Shown here piece after piece: positions 1 through 7,922 of a DNA stretch of 64,000 bases. Made by a program: the position numbers and the translations under genes. A model generated the notes under the pieces. It did not search any database. It saw only the letters and a list, made by a program, of their open reading frames with translations, and had not been told where the DNA came from. Source of the DNA: Lachnospiraceae bacterium (GTDB taxonomy: Bacteria > Bacillota > Clostridia > Lachnospirales > Lachnospiraceae); assembly GCA_024680815.1 (NCBI GenBank), contig JAILBQ010000077.1, forward strand, positions 1 through 64,000, written 5' to 3'. Position 1 is the first letter of the stretch; each line of letters opens with the position of its first letter.

Positions 1-168
1 CTACCGGCCTCAGCTCTCTGCTCCTGCTATTATATTTGTTTGGAAAATAGCATGAGCGTATCCGGGAATGGATGACAGGCTTTTCATGCTTTCGGGCGAT
101 TTGCCCCTGACTTGTTTATTATAAATCCGGATGGTTGATTATTGCAAGGATTTCCTGCCCTGTTCCGG
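1..168. repeat. 168-bp direct repeat, left copy
   Basis: Positions 1-168 match 2104-2271 with only three mismatches (near 132-137), and both copies end abruptly at the same TGTTCCGG. In the right copy this stretch lies immediately upstream of the Rpn-family gene on the minus strand and carries its likely -10 box (TATAAT, minus strand, 2132-2137; equivalent 29-34 here). The left copy starts exactly at the window edge, so the match may continue. I infer that a second Rpn-family gene, or its remnant, lies just outside the window on the left. Confidence 0.9.
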
Positions 169-230
169 GCACAAATTCCAACCGGGATGTAGCGTGTGGT
201 TCGTGAAGTGGAGGGGCGGGGAGGCCGGGC

Positions 231-461
231 GGCAGGAGTTTCGTCACACCAAGCCGGACACACTTAATGAATCGGAGTGTTGTGGCGCGACTGAGCGAAC
301 CACGCCTTTGGAAGCTTTCGCATGTTGAAACCAGGTGAGCGACAAGAGCGCCGCTTCAACACGAACGATGAATTTAGTGTGCTCCGTGCCGTGACGAAAC
401 TCCTCGCCGCAGGTCTCCACGCCCCGAACTCCAGTGACGAACCCCCTCGCCGCAGGTCTCC
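231..461. repeat. Non-coding patch of direct and inverted repeats
   Basis: No credible gene is seen between 169 and 525. A 28-bp unit at 391-418 recurs at 434-461 with two mismatches (43-bp period). A partial inverted copy (GGCAGGAGTTTCGTCAC) sits at 231-247, and the similarity between the inverted arms extends imperfectly to about 231-268 against 372-408. The short ORFs that cross this patch on both strands have no ribosome-binding site and follow the repeat. It reads as a degenerate, structured intergenic repeat rather than a gene; whether it is dispersed elsewhere in the genome cannot be seen here. Confidence 0.6.
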
Positions 462-471
462 CTTGACACAA

Positions 472-511
472 AACTCCCCGTAAGGCACTATATCCTCACG
501 GGGAGTTCTTT
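472..511 (-). terminator. Hairpin terminator after the toxin gene (hairpin family copy 1)
   Basis: A stem of AACTCCCCGT with its complement ACGGGGAGTT, plus an inner AGG/CCT pairing, closes a short loop. It lies 15 bp beyond the toxin stop codon, and on the minus strand the stem is followed by TTTTG. The loop and 3' arm are nearly identical to the hairpin at 2951-2988 and related to one at 1163-1197, so it is also a repeat. Confidence 0.65.
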
Positions 512-525
512 CAAACCAAAGATAA

Positions 526-858
526 TTACATCAGATGCATTTCACCAATGAAAGCTGACTCATAATCCTGCAGTTCATGATACATCCCATCGACTATCGC
601 TTTTTCCCCGTCGATCCTGTATAACATCACAAAATCATGCTTTCTGAACTTAATTTTTCGATATTCGTGTTTTGCTAAAATCGGATTGTCGCATAATTTG
701 AACATATTTGCTGATTCTGATAAACGCTCTTTCGTATCTTTTGCATCATCACGAATGCTTTTAGCAGCTTGTAAATTATTGAGTTGAACAGCAGTATATC
801 CGATGTACATATCCAGCCTGCGCTTTGCAGGAGGCATAATAATAACTCTATAAACCAT
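526..858 (-). CDS. RelE/ParE-family toxin of a type II toxin-antitoxin pair
   Basis: A 110-residue basic protein beginning MVYRVIIMPPAKRRLD, with the beta-strand/helix start, a central region rich in Lys and Arg, and the ending strands (FRKHDFVMLYRIDGEKAIV then DGMYH) seen in RelE/ParE toxins. Toxins of this fold are mRNA interferases or gyrase poisons; which of the two applies cannot be told from sequence. It overlaps the upstream small gene (848-1078) by 11 bp, the usual antitoxin-first arrangement. The region is AT-rich compared with the rest of the window, suggesting acquisition. A hairpin terminator follows. Confidence 0.75.
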   Translation of the reverse strand: MVYRVIIMPPAKRRLDMYIGYTAVQLNNLQAAKSIRDDAKDTKERLSESANMFKLCDNPILAKHEYRKIKFRKHDFVMLYRIDGEKAIVDGMYHELQDYESAFIGEMHLM

Positions 859-1078
859 ATTTTGTACTTATTTCGTCCAACGCATTATCGAAATCTTCCC
901 CTTCTCCCCGCAAATAACACTCACGAGACTCTGCTAATTCTGCATATATCTCATTCGAAGATAACGGCTTATATGGATTTTTTTCGCAGAAATTATCAGA
1001 GAGATACATATAAATCTGCTGTTGCTTGTTATCGGGTATTACCGATAACAAAGCAATGTTTGCTTCTTTTATACTCAT
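848..1078 (-). CDS. Probable antitoxin partner of the RelE/ParE-like toxin
   Basis: A 76-residue acidic protein starting MSIKEANIALLSVIP, preceded by a good ribosome-binding site (GAGGAG, 4-5 bp before ATG). I do not recognise a specific family; it is called antitoxin because it is small, acidic and overlaps the start of the toxin gene by 11 bp. The segment KQQQIYMYLSDNF resembles the helix found after the DNA-binding part in several RelB/Phd-type antitoxins, but this is weak. A 10-bp inverted repeat (TTGTTATCGG at 1026-1035, CCGATAACAA at 1042-1051) lies inside its first codons and could serve as an operator or an mRNA hairpin. Confidence 0.6.
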   Translation of the reverse strand: MSIKEANIALLSVIPDNKQQQIYMYLSDNFCEKNPYKPLSSNEIYAELAESRECYLRGEGEDFDNALDEISTKYGL

Positions 1079-1111
1079 AACATTTTCTCCTCGTCAATTA
1101 TTCCTGAAAAA

Positions 1112-1132
1112 ATAATAGCATGTTTTAAAACA
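1112..1132 (-). promoter_or_regulatory. Toxin-antitoxin promoter with palindromic operator
   Basis: On the minus strand a TATTAT box (1112-1117) lies about 34 bp before the antitoxin ATG. Directly upstream is a perfect 12-bp palindrome, TGTTTTAAAACA (1121-1132), in the position where antitoxins of type II systems commonly bind to repress their own operon. No good -35 hexamer was found. The operator role is inference from position and symmetry. Confidence 0.45.
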
Positions 1133-1162
1133 AAATACTACACCGCTTCTTCTCTCACCATT

Positions 1163-1197
1163 AAAACTCCCGCTGGACCAAGCCTCACGGGGAGCTT
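1163..1197. repeat. Degenerate copy of the CTCCCCG hairpin (copy 2)
   Basis: AACTCCCGC followed by GCCTCACGGGGAGCTT forms an imperfect hairpin sharing its 3' arm (CCTCACGGGGAG) with the hairpins at 472-511 and 2951-2988. It lies just beyond the stop codon of the Rpn-family gene and upstream of the toxin-antitoxin promoter, so it may act as a terminator for the former. Confidence 0.5.
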
Positions 1198-1226
1198 CAA
1201 TTTCAATTCTTAAAAATACAGAATTA

Positions 1227-2057
1227 TCAACCCTGCACTGCCTTGATGATGGCCTCGCGCTCCTTCTTTTCGTTAATTTTCAAAGCATCAAGAGCCTGCT
1301 CCACATTCCATTTCATTGTTTCCATGAGGCTCCTTACATTCTTCACGACAGCTCTCTTCTCGCCTTTCTTTTCACCTCTCTTTTCACCTCTTTTTTCTCT
1401 TTCTTCAGCATATCTTTCTACAATATCAGACATTTCCTCTCTTCCCTCCTCCGTTTCTTTAAAATGCTTCACACCTTTCGCCAACTGTGAGCTGTACATC
1501 TCCTCTGATCTCTGACAGTGAAAATCGTGGATCAGGCGCCCTATCGCACCGCTTCCCTTATACTTTCCGTTCACATAGATGATATGCGACCCGTCGCCGA
1601 ATTCTTTCCCGGCTTCTTTTACAAATCTTTCAATATGATACACCGGTAATCCCAGACGGAATTTATCGTGCCTGTATATAAAGATCACATATGAATCTTT
1701 AATCTCTCTTAGTTCCTGATTCTCTCTCAGCATCCTGGAATCCATCATGCTGCTGTGAAATCTTGCCCTTCTTACATGGGCTCCCGGGGCATCATTCTGT
1801 ACCTCTACATCAAATTCCCGGCCACCGGTACCCACTGCCAGAATATCCAGTGTTATGCTCCGGCCACCCACACGGGGGCTGTTTATTCTGTATTCCCCCT
1901 TTACCTGTTTTACCTCTAATTTTTTCTTACCAAGAATGGTTTTAATAAGATATTCCGTTGCCTCAATGTTCTCATCGAACACCTTACTCATAAGTTCATC
2001 ATCGAACAAAGTGAGCTTACCTATGAGCTCTTCACGTCTTTCTTTTTCTTTTGCCAT
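1227..2057 (-). CDS. Rpn-family (PD-(D/E)XK nuclease) protein
   Basis: A 276-residue protein of the Rpn / 'PD-(D/E)XK nuclease family transposase' group, which in E. coli RpnA promotes RecA-independent recombination and has calcium-stimulated DNase activity. The nuclease core is visible as Asp71 in SITLDILAVG and Glu85-Val-Gln87 in FDVEVQ, matching the D...ExQ variant. The C-terminus holds a Lys/Glu/Arg-rich repeat (EKRGEKRGEKKGEKR, about residues 225-240), encoded by a short purine-rich tandem repeat, then a helical tail, both common in the family. The start is supported by AAGGAGG seven bases upstream. The upstream region is duplicated at the left edge of the window, which fits a multi-copy family. 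Confidence 0.85.
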   Translation of the reverse strand: MAKEKERREELIGKLTLFDDELMSKVFDENIEATEYLIKTILGKKKLEVKQVKGEYRINSPRVGGRSITLDILAVGTGGREFDVEVQNDAPGAHVRRARFHSSMMDSRMLRENQELREIKDSYVIFIYRHDKFRLGLPVYHIERFVKEAGKEFGDGSHIIYVNGKYKGSGAIGRLIHDFHCQRSEEMYSSQLAKGVKHFKETEEGREEMSDIVERYAEEREKRGEKRGEKKGEKRAVVKNVRSLMETMKWNVEQALDALKINEKKEREAIIKAVQG

Positions 2058-2103
2058 CCGCTGTCCTCCTTTGACATTTTTGCAGGAGAAAGACGGCTTT
2101 CCA

Positions 2104-2271
2104 CTACCGGCCTCAGCTCTCTGCTCCTGCTATTATATTTGTTTGGAAAATAGCATGAGCGTATCCGGGAATGGATGACAGGCTTTTCATGCTTTCGGGC
2201 GATTTGCCCCTGACTTGTTTATTATAAATCCGGAGAGTTTATTATTGCAAGGATTTCCTGCCCTGTTCCGG
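2104..2271. repeat. 168-bp direct repeat, right copy, upstream of the Rpn-family gene
   Basis: Near-identical to 1-168. It carries the likely minus-strand -10 (TATAAT, 2132-2137) of the Rpn-family gene. The stretch 2058-2401 holds this repeat, the Rpn ribosome-binding site, and, from 2333, the plus-strand promoter of the next gene pair; no further gene is seen there. Confidence 0.9.
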
Positions 2272-2332
2272 ATCCCCCGCGAAGAACTCCACACTGCATG
2301 TCTGCACACCCCGGGTTTATTGATAAAAGAAA

Positions 2333-2361
2333 TGTCAAATATCCTTATTCGGTGGTATAAT
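2333..2361 (+). promoter_or_regulatory. Sigma-A-type promoter of the small-protein/DUF4160 pair
   Basis: TGTCAA, 17 bp, TATAAT (2356-2361), with a TGG extended -10 directly before the TATAAT. It lies about 40 bp upstream of the ATG at 2402, which has AAGGAG eight bases before it. Confidence 0.6.
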
Positions 2362-2401
2362 TCAGACAGAACCAATGTAATTACAGAAAGGAGTAGCCCA
2401 C

Positions 2402-2668
2402 ATGCTGTATCCTCTTTTCTCCTATGACGACGGGACTGAAGTAACTGCTTCAAAGCCTGACGAAAACGGTAAAATTTTCATTTATGTCGAAAAATTTGAT
2501 AATGAACTTGATGGTTTTATCAATGCTACTATCGCTATTCCAAACGCTTCAGTAGTATCTTCAACCGGATATTCTCAGAAAGAGCTTGATGAAATGGTCA
2601 GCGAATATTCAAAAATTCAGGAAGATATTATCTCTTACATTATGGACAAGGTGAAGAAAAGTGCCTGA
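2402..2668 (+). CDS. Small acidic protein of unknown function, paired with DUF4160 gene
   Basis: An 88-residue acidic protein starting MLYPLFSYDDGTEV, with a central strand-rich part (FIYVEKFDNELDGF) and a helical C-terminus ending KVKKSA. I do not recognise a family. The ATG has AAGGAG at good spacing and a clear promoter upstream. It overlaps the following DUF4160 gene by 8 bp, so the two are translationally coupled. DUF4160 genes often sit next to another very small gene (commonly DUF2442) in toxin-antitoxin-like pairs, so this may be the partner, but nothing in this sequence proves it. Confidence 0.7.
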   Translation: MLYPLFSYDDGTEVTASKPDENGKIFIYVEKFDNELDGFINATIAIPNASVVSSTGYSQKELDEMVSEYSKIQEDIISYIMDKVKKSA

Positions 2669-2945
2669 TATAGTAAAGAAAGCTTTCGGTTATCATATCT
2701 TTTTCTGGAGCAACGAAGGTGAGCCTCTGGAACCCTTACATTTTCATATCTCTGAAAAACCTCATAAAAATTCCACAAAAGTCTGGATATTACGTGATGG
2801 TTCTTTAAAAACAGCTAACAACAACGATAATATTCCGGCTAACGATTTGAAAAGAATTATTCGATTTATGTCTTTAGAAGGAAACGTTGAAAATACAAGA
2901 AAGAAATGGTTAGAACATTTCGGAGAAATAAAATATTATGCTTAA
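2661..2945 (+). CDS. DUF4160 domain protein
   Basis: A 94-residue protein with the DUF4160 signature: FFWSNEGEPLEPLHFHI, where the E/P followed by HFHI is the family hallmark, then a strand-rich middle and a C-terminal helix containing W (KKWLEHFGEI). Start is GTG inside the end of the previous gene. The biochemical role of DUF4160 is not established; the family is usually found in accessory regions in two-gene modules that resemble toxin-antitoxin systems. AT-rich like its neighbours. It ends six bases before a strong hairpin terminator. Confidence 0.8.
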   Translation: MPDIVKKAFGYHIFFWSNEGEPLEPLHFHISEKPHKNSTKVWILRDGSLKTANNNDNIPANDLKRIIRFMSLEGNVENTRKKWLEHFGEIKYYA

Positions 2946-2950
2946 TCTAA

Positions 2951-2988
2951 AGCTCCCCGCGAGGCACTATGTCCTCACGGGGAGTTTT
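2951..2988 (+). terminator. Hairpin terminator after the DUF4160 gene (hairpin family copy 3)
   Basis: CTCCCCGCGAGG pairs with CCTCACGGGGAG across an 8-base loop and is followed by TTTTA. The loop GGCACTATGTCC is almost identical to that of the hairpin at 472-511, so conservation goes beyond what termination needs. Confidence 0.75.
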
Positions 2989-3096
2989 ACATCCTGCTTT
3001 TTACTGCGGGGCGGGCGGGTTTTGGCAGATCTTCCCATCACCTTCCGGAGGATGCCTGTTTTTCCGCCTCGTAACGTTTTTTAAAGCGCTGAATCC

Positions 3097-4149
3097 TCAG
3101 TTCGCCTTGGCGGCGCGGGCAGCGCGGATCTTTTCGGTCAGATCCGGCAGGATCTTGTTGAGGTCGCCGACAACGCCGTAGTCCGCCACGTCAAAGATCG
3201 GAGCATCCTCATCCTTGTTGATGGCAACGATAATATCGCTCTCCTCCATGCCGGCCACGTGCTGGATCGCGCCGGAAATACCGATGGCGAAATAGACCTG
3301 GGGACGGACCGTCTTTCCGGTCTGGCCGACCTGCATGTCCTTGGGCTTCCATCCCGCGTCAACAACGGCACGGGAGCAGCTCACGGTACCGCCGATGGCG
3401 TCCGCAAGATCCTCAAGAAGCTTGAAATTTTCGGGGGAGCCGACTCCGCGGCCGCCGGAAACAAGGATCTTCGCGTCCATGATATCCGCAACTCCGGAAA
3501 CCTCTTTAACGATCTCCTGAATCTCGACATATTTGTTGTCCGGTTTGAAGCCGGGGTTGTACTCTACTATCTCGGCCTTCGCGCCCTTAACCGGGTCGGC
3601 CTTCTGCATAACGCCGGGACGAACCGTGGCCATCTGCGGACGGTGGTTCGGGCAGGCGATGGTAGCGATGGTGTTGCCGCCGAAAGCGGGACGGGTCATA
3701 AGGAGCTGCTTATGCTTTGTCTCCTTGCCCTCCACAGGCTCAAGCGGGAAATCGCCGATATCGAGCTGCGTGCAGTCCGCGGTAAGTCCGGTGTGGATAC
3801 GGGCGGAAACACGGGGGCCCAGGTCACGGCCGATGGCGGTTGCGCCCACCAGCATGATCTCCGGCTTGTACTCGTTGATAACGGAAGCAAGAGCGTGCGC
3901 ATAGGGCTCGGTGCGGTATTCCTTGAGCTCGGGGTCGTCAACGAGGATAACCCTGTCAGCGCCGTATTCCGCCAGCTCGTCCGCGAGGCCCTTTACACCG
4001 GAGCCGATAAGGACGGCCGTAACTTCCTTTGTGTCAAGATCTTTTGCCAGGTCTTTGCCCTTTCCCAGAAGCTCCAGCGCGATGGAGCTGAGCTTACCGT
4101 CCACCTGCTGCGCAAAGACCGCTACGCCTTTATATTCTTCTAATCCCAT
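3097..4149 (-). CDS. etfA: Electron transfer flavoprotein, alpha subunit
   Basis: A 350-residue EtfA (family usually 330-350). Together with EtfB it forms the FAD heterodimer that feeds, and in anaerobes bifurcates, electrons between NADH, ferredoxin and butyryl-CoA dehydrogenase. The C-terminal FAD-binding domain is intact: [10 protein letters not shown] (229-238), [11 protein letters not shown] (257-267), [19 protein letters not shown] (275-293) and [11 protein letters not shown] (309-319). Last gene of the thl-crt-hbd-bcd-etfB-etfA series, 14 bp after etfB, with AAAGGAG before ATG. The presence of both Etf subunits next to bcd supports the bifurcating Bcd-EtfAB complex; that is family knowledge, not visible directly. 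No convincing terminator was found downstream. Confidence 0.96.
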   Translation of the reverse strand: MGLEEYKGVAVFAQQVDGKLSSIALELLGKGKDLAKDLDTKEVTAVLIGSGVKGLADELAEYGADRVILVDDPELKEYRTEPYAHALASVINEYKPEIMLVGATAIGRDLGPRVSARIHTGLTADCTQLDIGDFPLEPVEGKETKHKQLLMTRPAFGGNTIATIACPNHRPQMATVRPGVMQKADPVKGAKAEIVEYNPGFKPDNKYVEIQEIVKEVSGVADIMDAKILVSGGRGVGSPENFKLLEDLADAIGGTVSCSRAVVDAGWKPKDMQVGQTGKTVRPQVYFAIGISGAIQHVAGMEESDIIVAINKDEDAPIFDVADYGVVGDLNKILPDLTEKIRAARAAKAN

Positions 4150-4163
4150 GGTATTCTCCTTTA

Positions 4164-4949
4164 TTAAATAACATGCTTTTCGGACAGCTTGTTGATGATG
4201 TACTCCACTCCCTCCTGGGGTGAGTCAGGGGTCACCTTTTCTCCGGCGCCCTTACGCACCTTGTCGGAGGCCTTTGCGATCTGGGTCGGAGAACCGGCCA
4301 GACCCATGTTTTCATCCGCAAGCTCCTTAAGATCCGCTCTTCCCCAGACCGTGGTTTCTTTATCGAAAGCATCGAAAATGCCGCCGGGAGTCATGTAACG
4401 GGGTTCGTTGAGCTCCTGCAGGGCAGTGATCAGGCAGGGCATCTTTACCTTCAGCACGTGATACCGGTCATCATACTGCCTGCGTACGATAACATAGTCC
4501 CCGTCGATCTTTATATCCGCCGCGTAGGAAATAACCGGGATATCAAGATGCTCGGAAATCTGGGGGCCGACCTGGGCCGTGTCGCCGTCGATGGCCTGGC
4601 GGCCGGTGATGATGAGGTCGTAATCCAGATTCTTAATGGCTGCCGCCAGGGTGGAGGAGGTGGCCCAGGTGTCCGCACCGCCAAGCACGCGGTCCGTTAC
4701 CAGGATTCCTCTGTCCGCTCCCATGGCCATGGCCTCGCGGAGCACCGCGTCAGCCTTGGGAAGACCCATGGTAAGCACCGTGACCTCGGCGCCGTACTGA
4801 TCCTTAAGTCTCAGCGCCGCTTCCAGGCCCGATTTGTCATCAGGATTCATAATCGTGAGCATAGCCGCTCTGTCAAGGGTTCCGTCGGGCTTGAACTTGA
4901 CGCCGCCTTTTGTGTCCGGAACCTGTTTTACACATACTACGATTTTCAT
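4164..4949 (-). CDS. etfB: Electron transfer flavoprotein, beta subunit
   Basis: A 261-residue EtfB starting MKIVVCVKQVPDTKGGVKF, the typical N-terminus. It carries the AMP/FAD-binding features of the family: DLIITGRQAIDGDTAQVGP (about 111-129, the D-G-D-T-A-Q-V-G-P signature) and VLTMG in the N-terminal strand. In bifurcating Etf complexes this subunit holds the second FAD at which NADH is oxidised. It follows bcd by 46 bp and precedes etfA by 14 bp; AAGGAG stands seven bases before ATG. Confidence 0.96.
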   Translation of the reverse strand: MKIVVCVKQVPDTKGGVKFKPDGTLDRAAMLTIMNPDDKSGLEAALRLKDQYGAEVTVLTMGLPKADAVLREAMAMGADRGILVTDRVLGGADTWATSSTLAAAIKNLDYDLIITGRQAIDGDTAQVGPQISEHLDIPVISYAADIKIDGDYVIVRRQYDDRYHVLKVKMPCLITALQELNEPRYMTPGGIFDAFDKETTVWGRADLKELADENMGLAGSPTQIAKASDKVRKGAGEKVTPDSPQEGVEYIINKLSEKHVI

Positions 4950-4995
4950 ATGTTAACTCCTTTTTAAGCTTCTTAATCTGTTGTTCCGAACGGAC

Positions 4996-6150
4996 TCAGC
5001 GCAGAAGCGCCCCGGAAATGACCATTCTCTGAACTTCGCTGGTTCCCTCATAGATTTCGGTGATCTTCGCGTCACGCATCATACGCTCCACCTCGTACTC
5101 ACGGATGTAGCCGTAGCCGCCGAAGAGCTGTACGCATTTTGTAGTGACTTCCATGGCGGTCTCCGCCGCGAAAAGCTTGGCCTGGGCGGCTTCGAAGCCG
5201 TAATCCTTCTGGGTGGCCTTGGCCATGGCGGCCTTGTAGACCAAAAGCTTCGCCGCCTCTACCTGGGTGGCCATGTTCGCCAGCTGGAACTGGGTGTTCT
5301 GCTGCTGGGCAATGCTTCTGCCGAACTGCTTTCTTTCCTTTGTATATTCAATCGTGCGCTCCAGCGCTCCCTCGGCGATACCGAGAGCCTGGGCCGCGAT
5401 ACCGATTCTGCCGCCGTCCAGGGTGTGCATGGCGATCGGGAAGCCCTTGCCTTCCGCACCCAGGAGGTTGTCCTTCGGGATCCTGCAGTCCTGGAAAATA
5501 AGCTCATAGGTTGAGGAGCCGCGGATACCCATCTTGTTTTCCTTTGTACCGAAGGTGAAGCCCGGAGTATCCTTTTCAACGATGAAAGCGGAGAATTTCT
5601 TCTTTTTTCTGCCCTTGGGATCGATGTCCACCTGGGTTACGGCGATGACGATATAGACATCGGCTTCCTTACCGTTGGTAATGAAGCACTTGGAGCCGTT
5701 AAGCACCCATTCGTCCCCGTCGAGCACGGCCTTGGTCTGGGCACCCTGGGCGTCTGTTCCGGCGCCGGGCTCGGTCAAAGCGAAAGCGCCGAGCTTCTCA
5801 CCCTTTGCCAAGGGAACAAGATATTTCTGCTTCTGCTCCTCCGTGCCGAACTGGAGAATGGGATCGCAGCAGAGAGAAGAGTGGGCGGAAACGATAACCC
5901 CGGTGGTGCCGCAGACCTTGGAGAGCTCCTCCACACAGGTCACATAGGTTAAGGGATCGCACCCCTGTCCGCCGTACTCCTTGGGCACCGCGATGCCCAT
6001 GAAGCCGTATTTCTGCATTTTTTCAACTGTATCCCGCGGGAAGACCTCGGTCTCGTCCACCTCGATCGCCTTGGGCTTAACTTCCTTTTCGGCGAAATCC
6101 TTAAAAAGATCCACCGCCATCTGGTGTTTTGCGTCTAATTGAAAGTCCAT
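4996..6150 (-). CDS. bcd: Butyryl-CoA dehydrogenase (short-chain acyl-CoA dehydrogenase)
   Basis: A 384-residue acyl-CoA dehydrogenase that reduces crotonyl-CoA to butyryl-CoA. Family signatures are present: ALTEPGAGTDA, the FAD/substrate loop CFITNGKEADVY, the C-terminal QLFGGYGYIREYEVERM, and the catalytic base Glu368 in IYEGTSEVQRM, at the position of the butyryl-CoA dehydrogenase glutamate. Length is normal (about 380). The start has AGGAGG. It lies 22 bp downstream of hbd and upstream of etfBA, the expected complex partners. Confidence 0.95.
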   Translation of the reverse strand: MDFQLDAKHQMAVDLFKDFAEKEVKPKAIEVDETEVFPRDTVEKMQKYGFMGIAVPKEYGGQGCDPLTYVTCVEELSKVCGTTGVIVSAHSSLCCDPILQFGTEEQKQKYLVPLAKGEKLGAFALTEPGAGTDAQGAQTKAVLDGDEWVLNGSKCFITNGKEADVYIVIAVTQVDIDPKGRKKKKFSAFIVEKDTPGFTFGTKENKMGIRGSSTYELIFQDCRIPKDNLLGAEGKGFPIAMHTLDGGRIGIAAQALGIAEGALERTIEYTKERKQFGRSIAQQQNTQFQLANMATQVEAAKLLVYKAAMAKATQKDYGFEAAQAKLFAAETAMEVTTKCVQLFGGYGYIREYEVERMMRDAKITEIYEGTSEVQRMVISGALLR

Positions 6151-6172
6151 GTTATTCCTCCTAAATCTTCGT

Positions 6173-7048
6173 TTACTTCGCGTCCACAGGAACCTTGCCG
6201 CCGTCCGCGTAATTATAGAAGCCGATTCCCGTCTTCACGCCGAGATGCTTTCCGCGAACCATCTTCTTAAGAAGGGGTGCGGGACGATATTTGGAATCGC
6301 CGGTCTCCTTGTATATGACCTCCATGATGGCCAGGCAGATGTCCAGTCCGATGAAATCTCCCAGCTCCAGGGGACCCATGGGATGGTTGCAGCCAAGCTT
6401 CATGGCGTCGTCCACGCCCTTGATGTCCGCGATGCCCTCGGAATATACGAAAATACCTTCGTTGATCATCGGAACAAGAATCCTGTTCGCCACAAAGCCC
6501 GGAGCCTCGTTGACCTGAACGGGGGTCTTGCCGAGCTTGACGGAAATTTCCTTAACCCTGTCCACGACCTCGGCGGGGGTGTTGATTCCGGCGATGACCT
6601 CCACCAGCTTCATTACAGGAGCCGGGTTAAAGAAGTGCATGCCTACCACAGGCTTGGAAAGCCCCGAGCCGATCTCGGTGATGGAAAGAGAGGAGGTGTT
6701 GGAGGCGTAGATGCAGTTCTCGTTTTTCACGATGTTGTCCTGCAGATCCTTGAAGCACTCCTTCTTTATATCCATAACCTCGAGGGCCGCTTCCACAACC
6801 AGATCCACGTCCGTACACTGGGAATTAAGTCCCGGCTGGATCTTGGCAGTGATGGCGTCGGCGTCAGCCTGCTCCATTTTGCCCTTTGCCACCCTCTTGT
6901 CAAGGCCCTTGGCGATCTTCTGGAAGCCGCCGTCTGCGAACTCCTGCTTGATGTCGCAAAGATAAACCTTTTCCACCTCAGCGTTCTGTGCGAACGCCTG
7001 CGCGATTCCCGAACCCATGGTTCCCGCGCCGATTACTGCTACCTTCAT
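6173..7048 (-). CDS. hbd: 3-hydroxybutyryl-CoA dehydrogenase
   Basis: A 291-residue NAD(P)-dependent enzyme that reduces acetoacetyl-CoA to 3-hydroxybutyryl-CoA. The N-terminal Rossmann motif is [16 protein letters not shown] (5-20); the substrate region SNTSSLSIT lies at 116-124 and the catalytic His138 in [16 protein letters not shown]. The C-terminal dimerisation domain has GFYNY. About nine residues longer than the usual 282. ATG is preceded by AAGGAAG at slightly long spacing; an out-of-frame ATG lies in between. Confidence 0.95.
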   Translation of the reverse strand: MKVAVIGAGTMGSGIAQAFAQNAEVEKVYLCDIKQEFADGGFQKIAKGLDKRVAKGKMEQADADAITAKIQPGLNSQCTDVDLVVEAALEVMDIKKECFKDLQDNIVKNENCIYASNTSSLSITEIGSGLSKPVVGMHFFNPAPVMKLVEVIAGINTPAEVVDRVKEISVKLGKTPVQVNEAPGFVANRILVPMINEGIFVYSEGIADIKGVDDAMKLGCNHPMGPLELGDFIGLDICLAIMEVIYKETGDSKYRPAPLLKKMVRGKHLGVKTGIGFYNYADGGKVPVDAK

Positions 7049-7086
7049 ATCTTCATGCTTCCTTTCCGCGGTTTATACCGCAATTG

Positions 7087-7881
7087 TTATTCATTCTTAA
7101 AATCAACAATCTTAACCTTCGCGGGATCGTCCTTCTTGCGGAGGAAGTTTGCCATTCCCTCCTTCTGATCCCAGCTTTCGAAGCACCCTCCGAAGAGCTT
7201 CTCTTCTATAACAAGAGCGTCGTCCATGCCGGCCTCCAGCCCGTCGTTGATGGCCTTCTTGCAGGCGCGTACGGCAATCGGAGCGTTCTTTGCGATGGTT
7301 CCCGCCAGCTTTTCGGCCTCGGCCATAAGGTCTGAAAGAGGATAGACCGCGTTTACGAGACCGATGCGGAGAGCCTCGTCAGCCTTGATATTCCTGGCCG
7401 TATAGATCATCTGCTTTGCCATGCCGGGTCCGACTATACGGGCAAGCCTCTGGGTTCCGCCGAAGCCGGGGGTTATGCCGAGGCCCACCTCGGGCTGACC
7501 GAAGATGGCGCTGTCCGCGGCGATACGAATGTCGCAGCTCATGGAAAGCTCGCAGCCGCCGCCCAGAGCAAAGCCGTTAATCGCGGCGATGACCGGAACC
7601 GGCAGGGTCTCGATCTTGCGGAAGATATCGTTCCCCTTCTTTCCGAAGGCCTCGCCCTCCGCCTTTGAAAGAGAGCTCATCTCGCCGATGTCCGCCCCGG
7701 CCACAAAGGATTTCTCACCGGCGCCGGTAATTACAAGGGCTCTTGTTTCGTTAACATCGATGGAATCGATGGCCGCCTCCAGCTCGTCCAGCACGGCGGA
7801 ATTAAGGGCATTAAGCGCCTCCGGCCGGTTGATGGTGATAACGGCGATTTTTTCTTTTTTCTCCAGATTGATAAATGCCAT
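7087..7881 (-). CDS. crt: Crotonase (3-hydroxybutyryl-CoA dehydratase)
   Basis: A 264-residue enoyl-CoA hydratase that dehydrates 3-hydroxybutyryl-CoA to crotonyl-CoA. The oxyanion-hole and catalytic segments are intact: AGADIGEM (61-68), [15 protein letters not shown] (103-117, with Glu111) and [15 protein letters not shown] (128-142, with Glu131), the two glutamates lying 20 residues apart as in the family. Start supported by AAGGAGG four bases before ATG. Second gene of the operon, 41 bp after thl. Confidence 0.95.
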   Translation of the reverse strand: MAFINLEKKEKIAVITINRPEALNALNSAVLDELEAAIDSIDVNETRALVITGAGEKSFVAGADIGEMSSLSKAEGEAFGKKGNDIFRKIETLPVPVIAAINGFALGGGCELSMSCDIRIAADSAIFGQPEVGLGITPGFGGTQRLARIVGPGMAKQMIYTARNIKADEALRIGLVNAVYPLSDLMAEAEKLAGTIAKNAPIAVRACKKAINDGLEAGMDDALVIEEKLFGGCFESWDQKEGMANFLRKKDDPAKVKIVDFKNE

Positions 7882-7922
7882 GTTCCCTCCTTATATTTTT
7901 CGACCTTCCGGTCTCCTTTTTC

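Noticed and set aside
131-488. Three overlapping short frames on both strands
   Set aside because: They cross the direct and inverted repeat patch, lack ribosome-binding sites and show no protein-like composition.
1360-1400. Short tandem purine/pyrimidine repeat considered as CRISPR-like or microsatellite element
   Set aside because: It encodes the Lys/Glu/Arg-rich tail usual for Rpn-family proteins and has no spacers.
3259-4143. 294-codon open frame on the plus strand
   Set aside because: Antisense to etfA, which is certain; regarded as a shadow frame.
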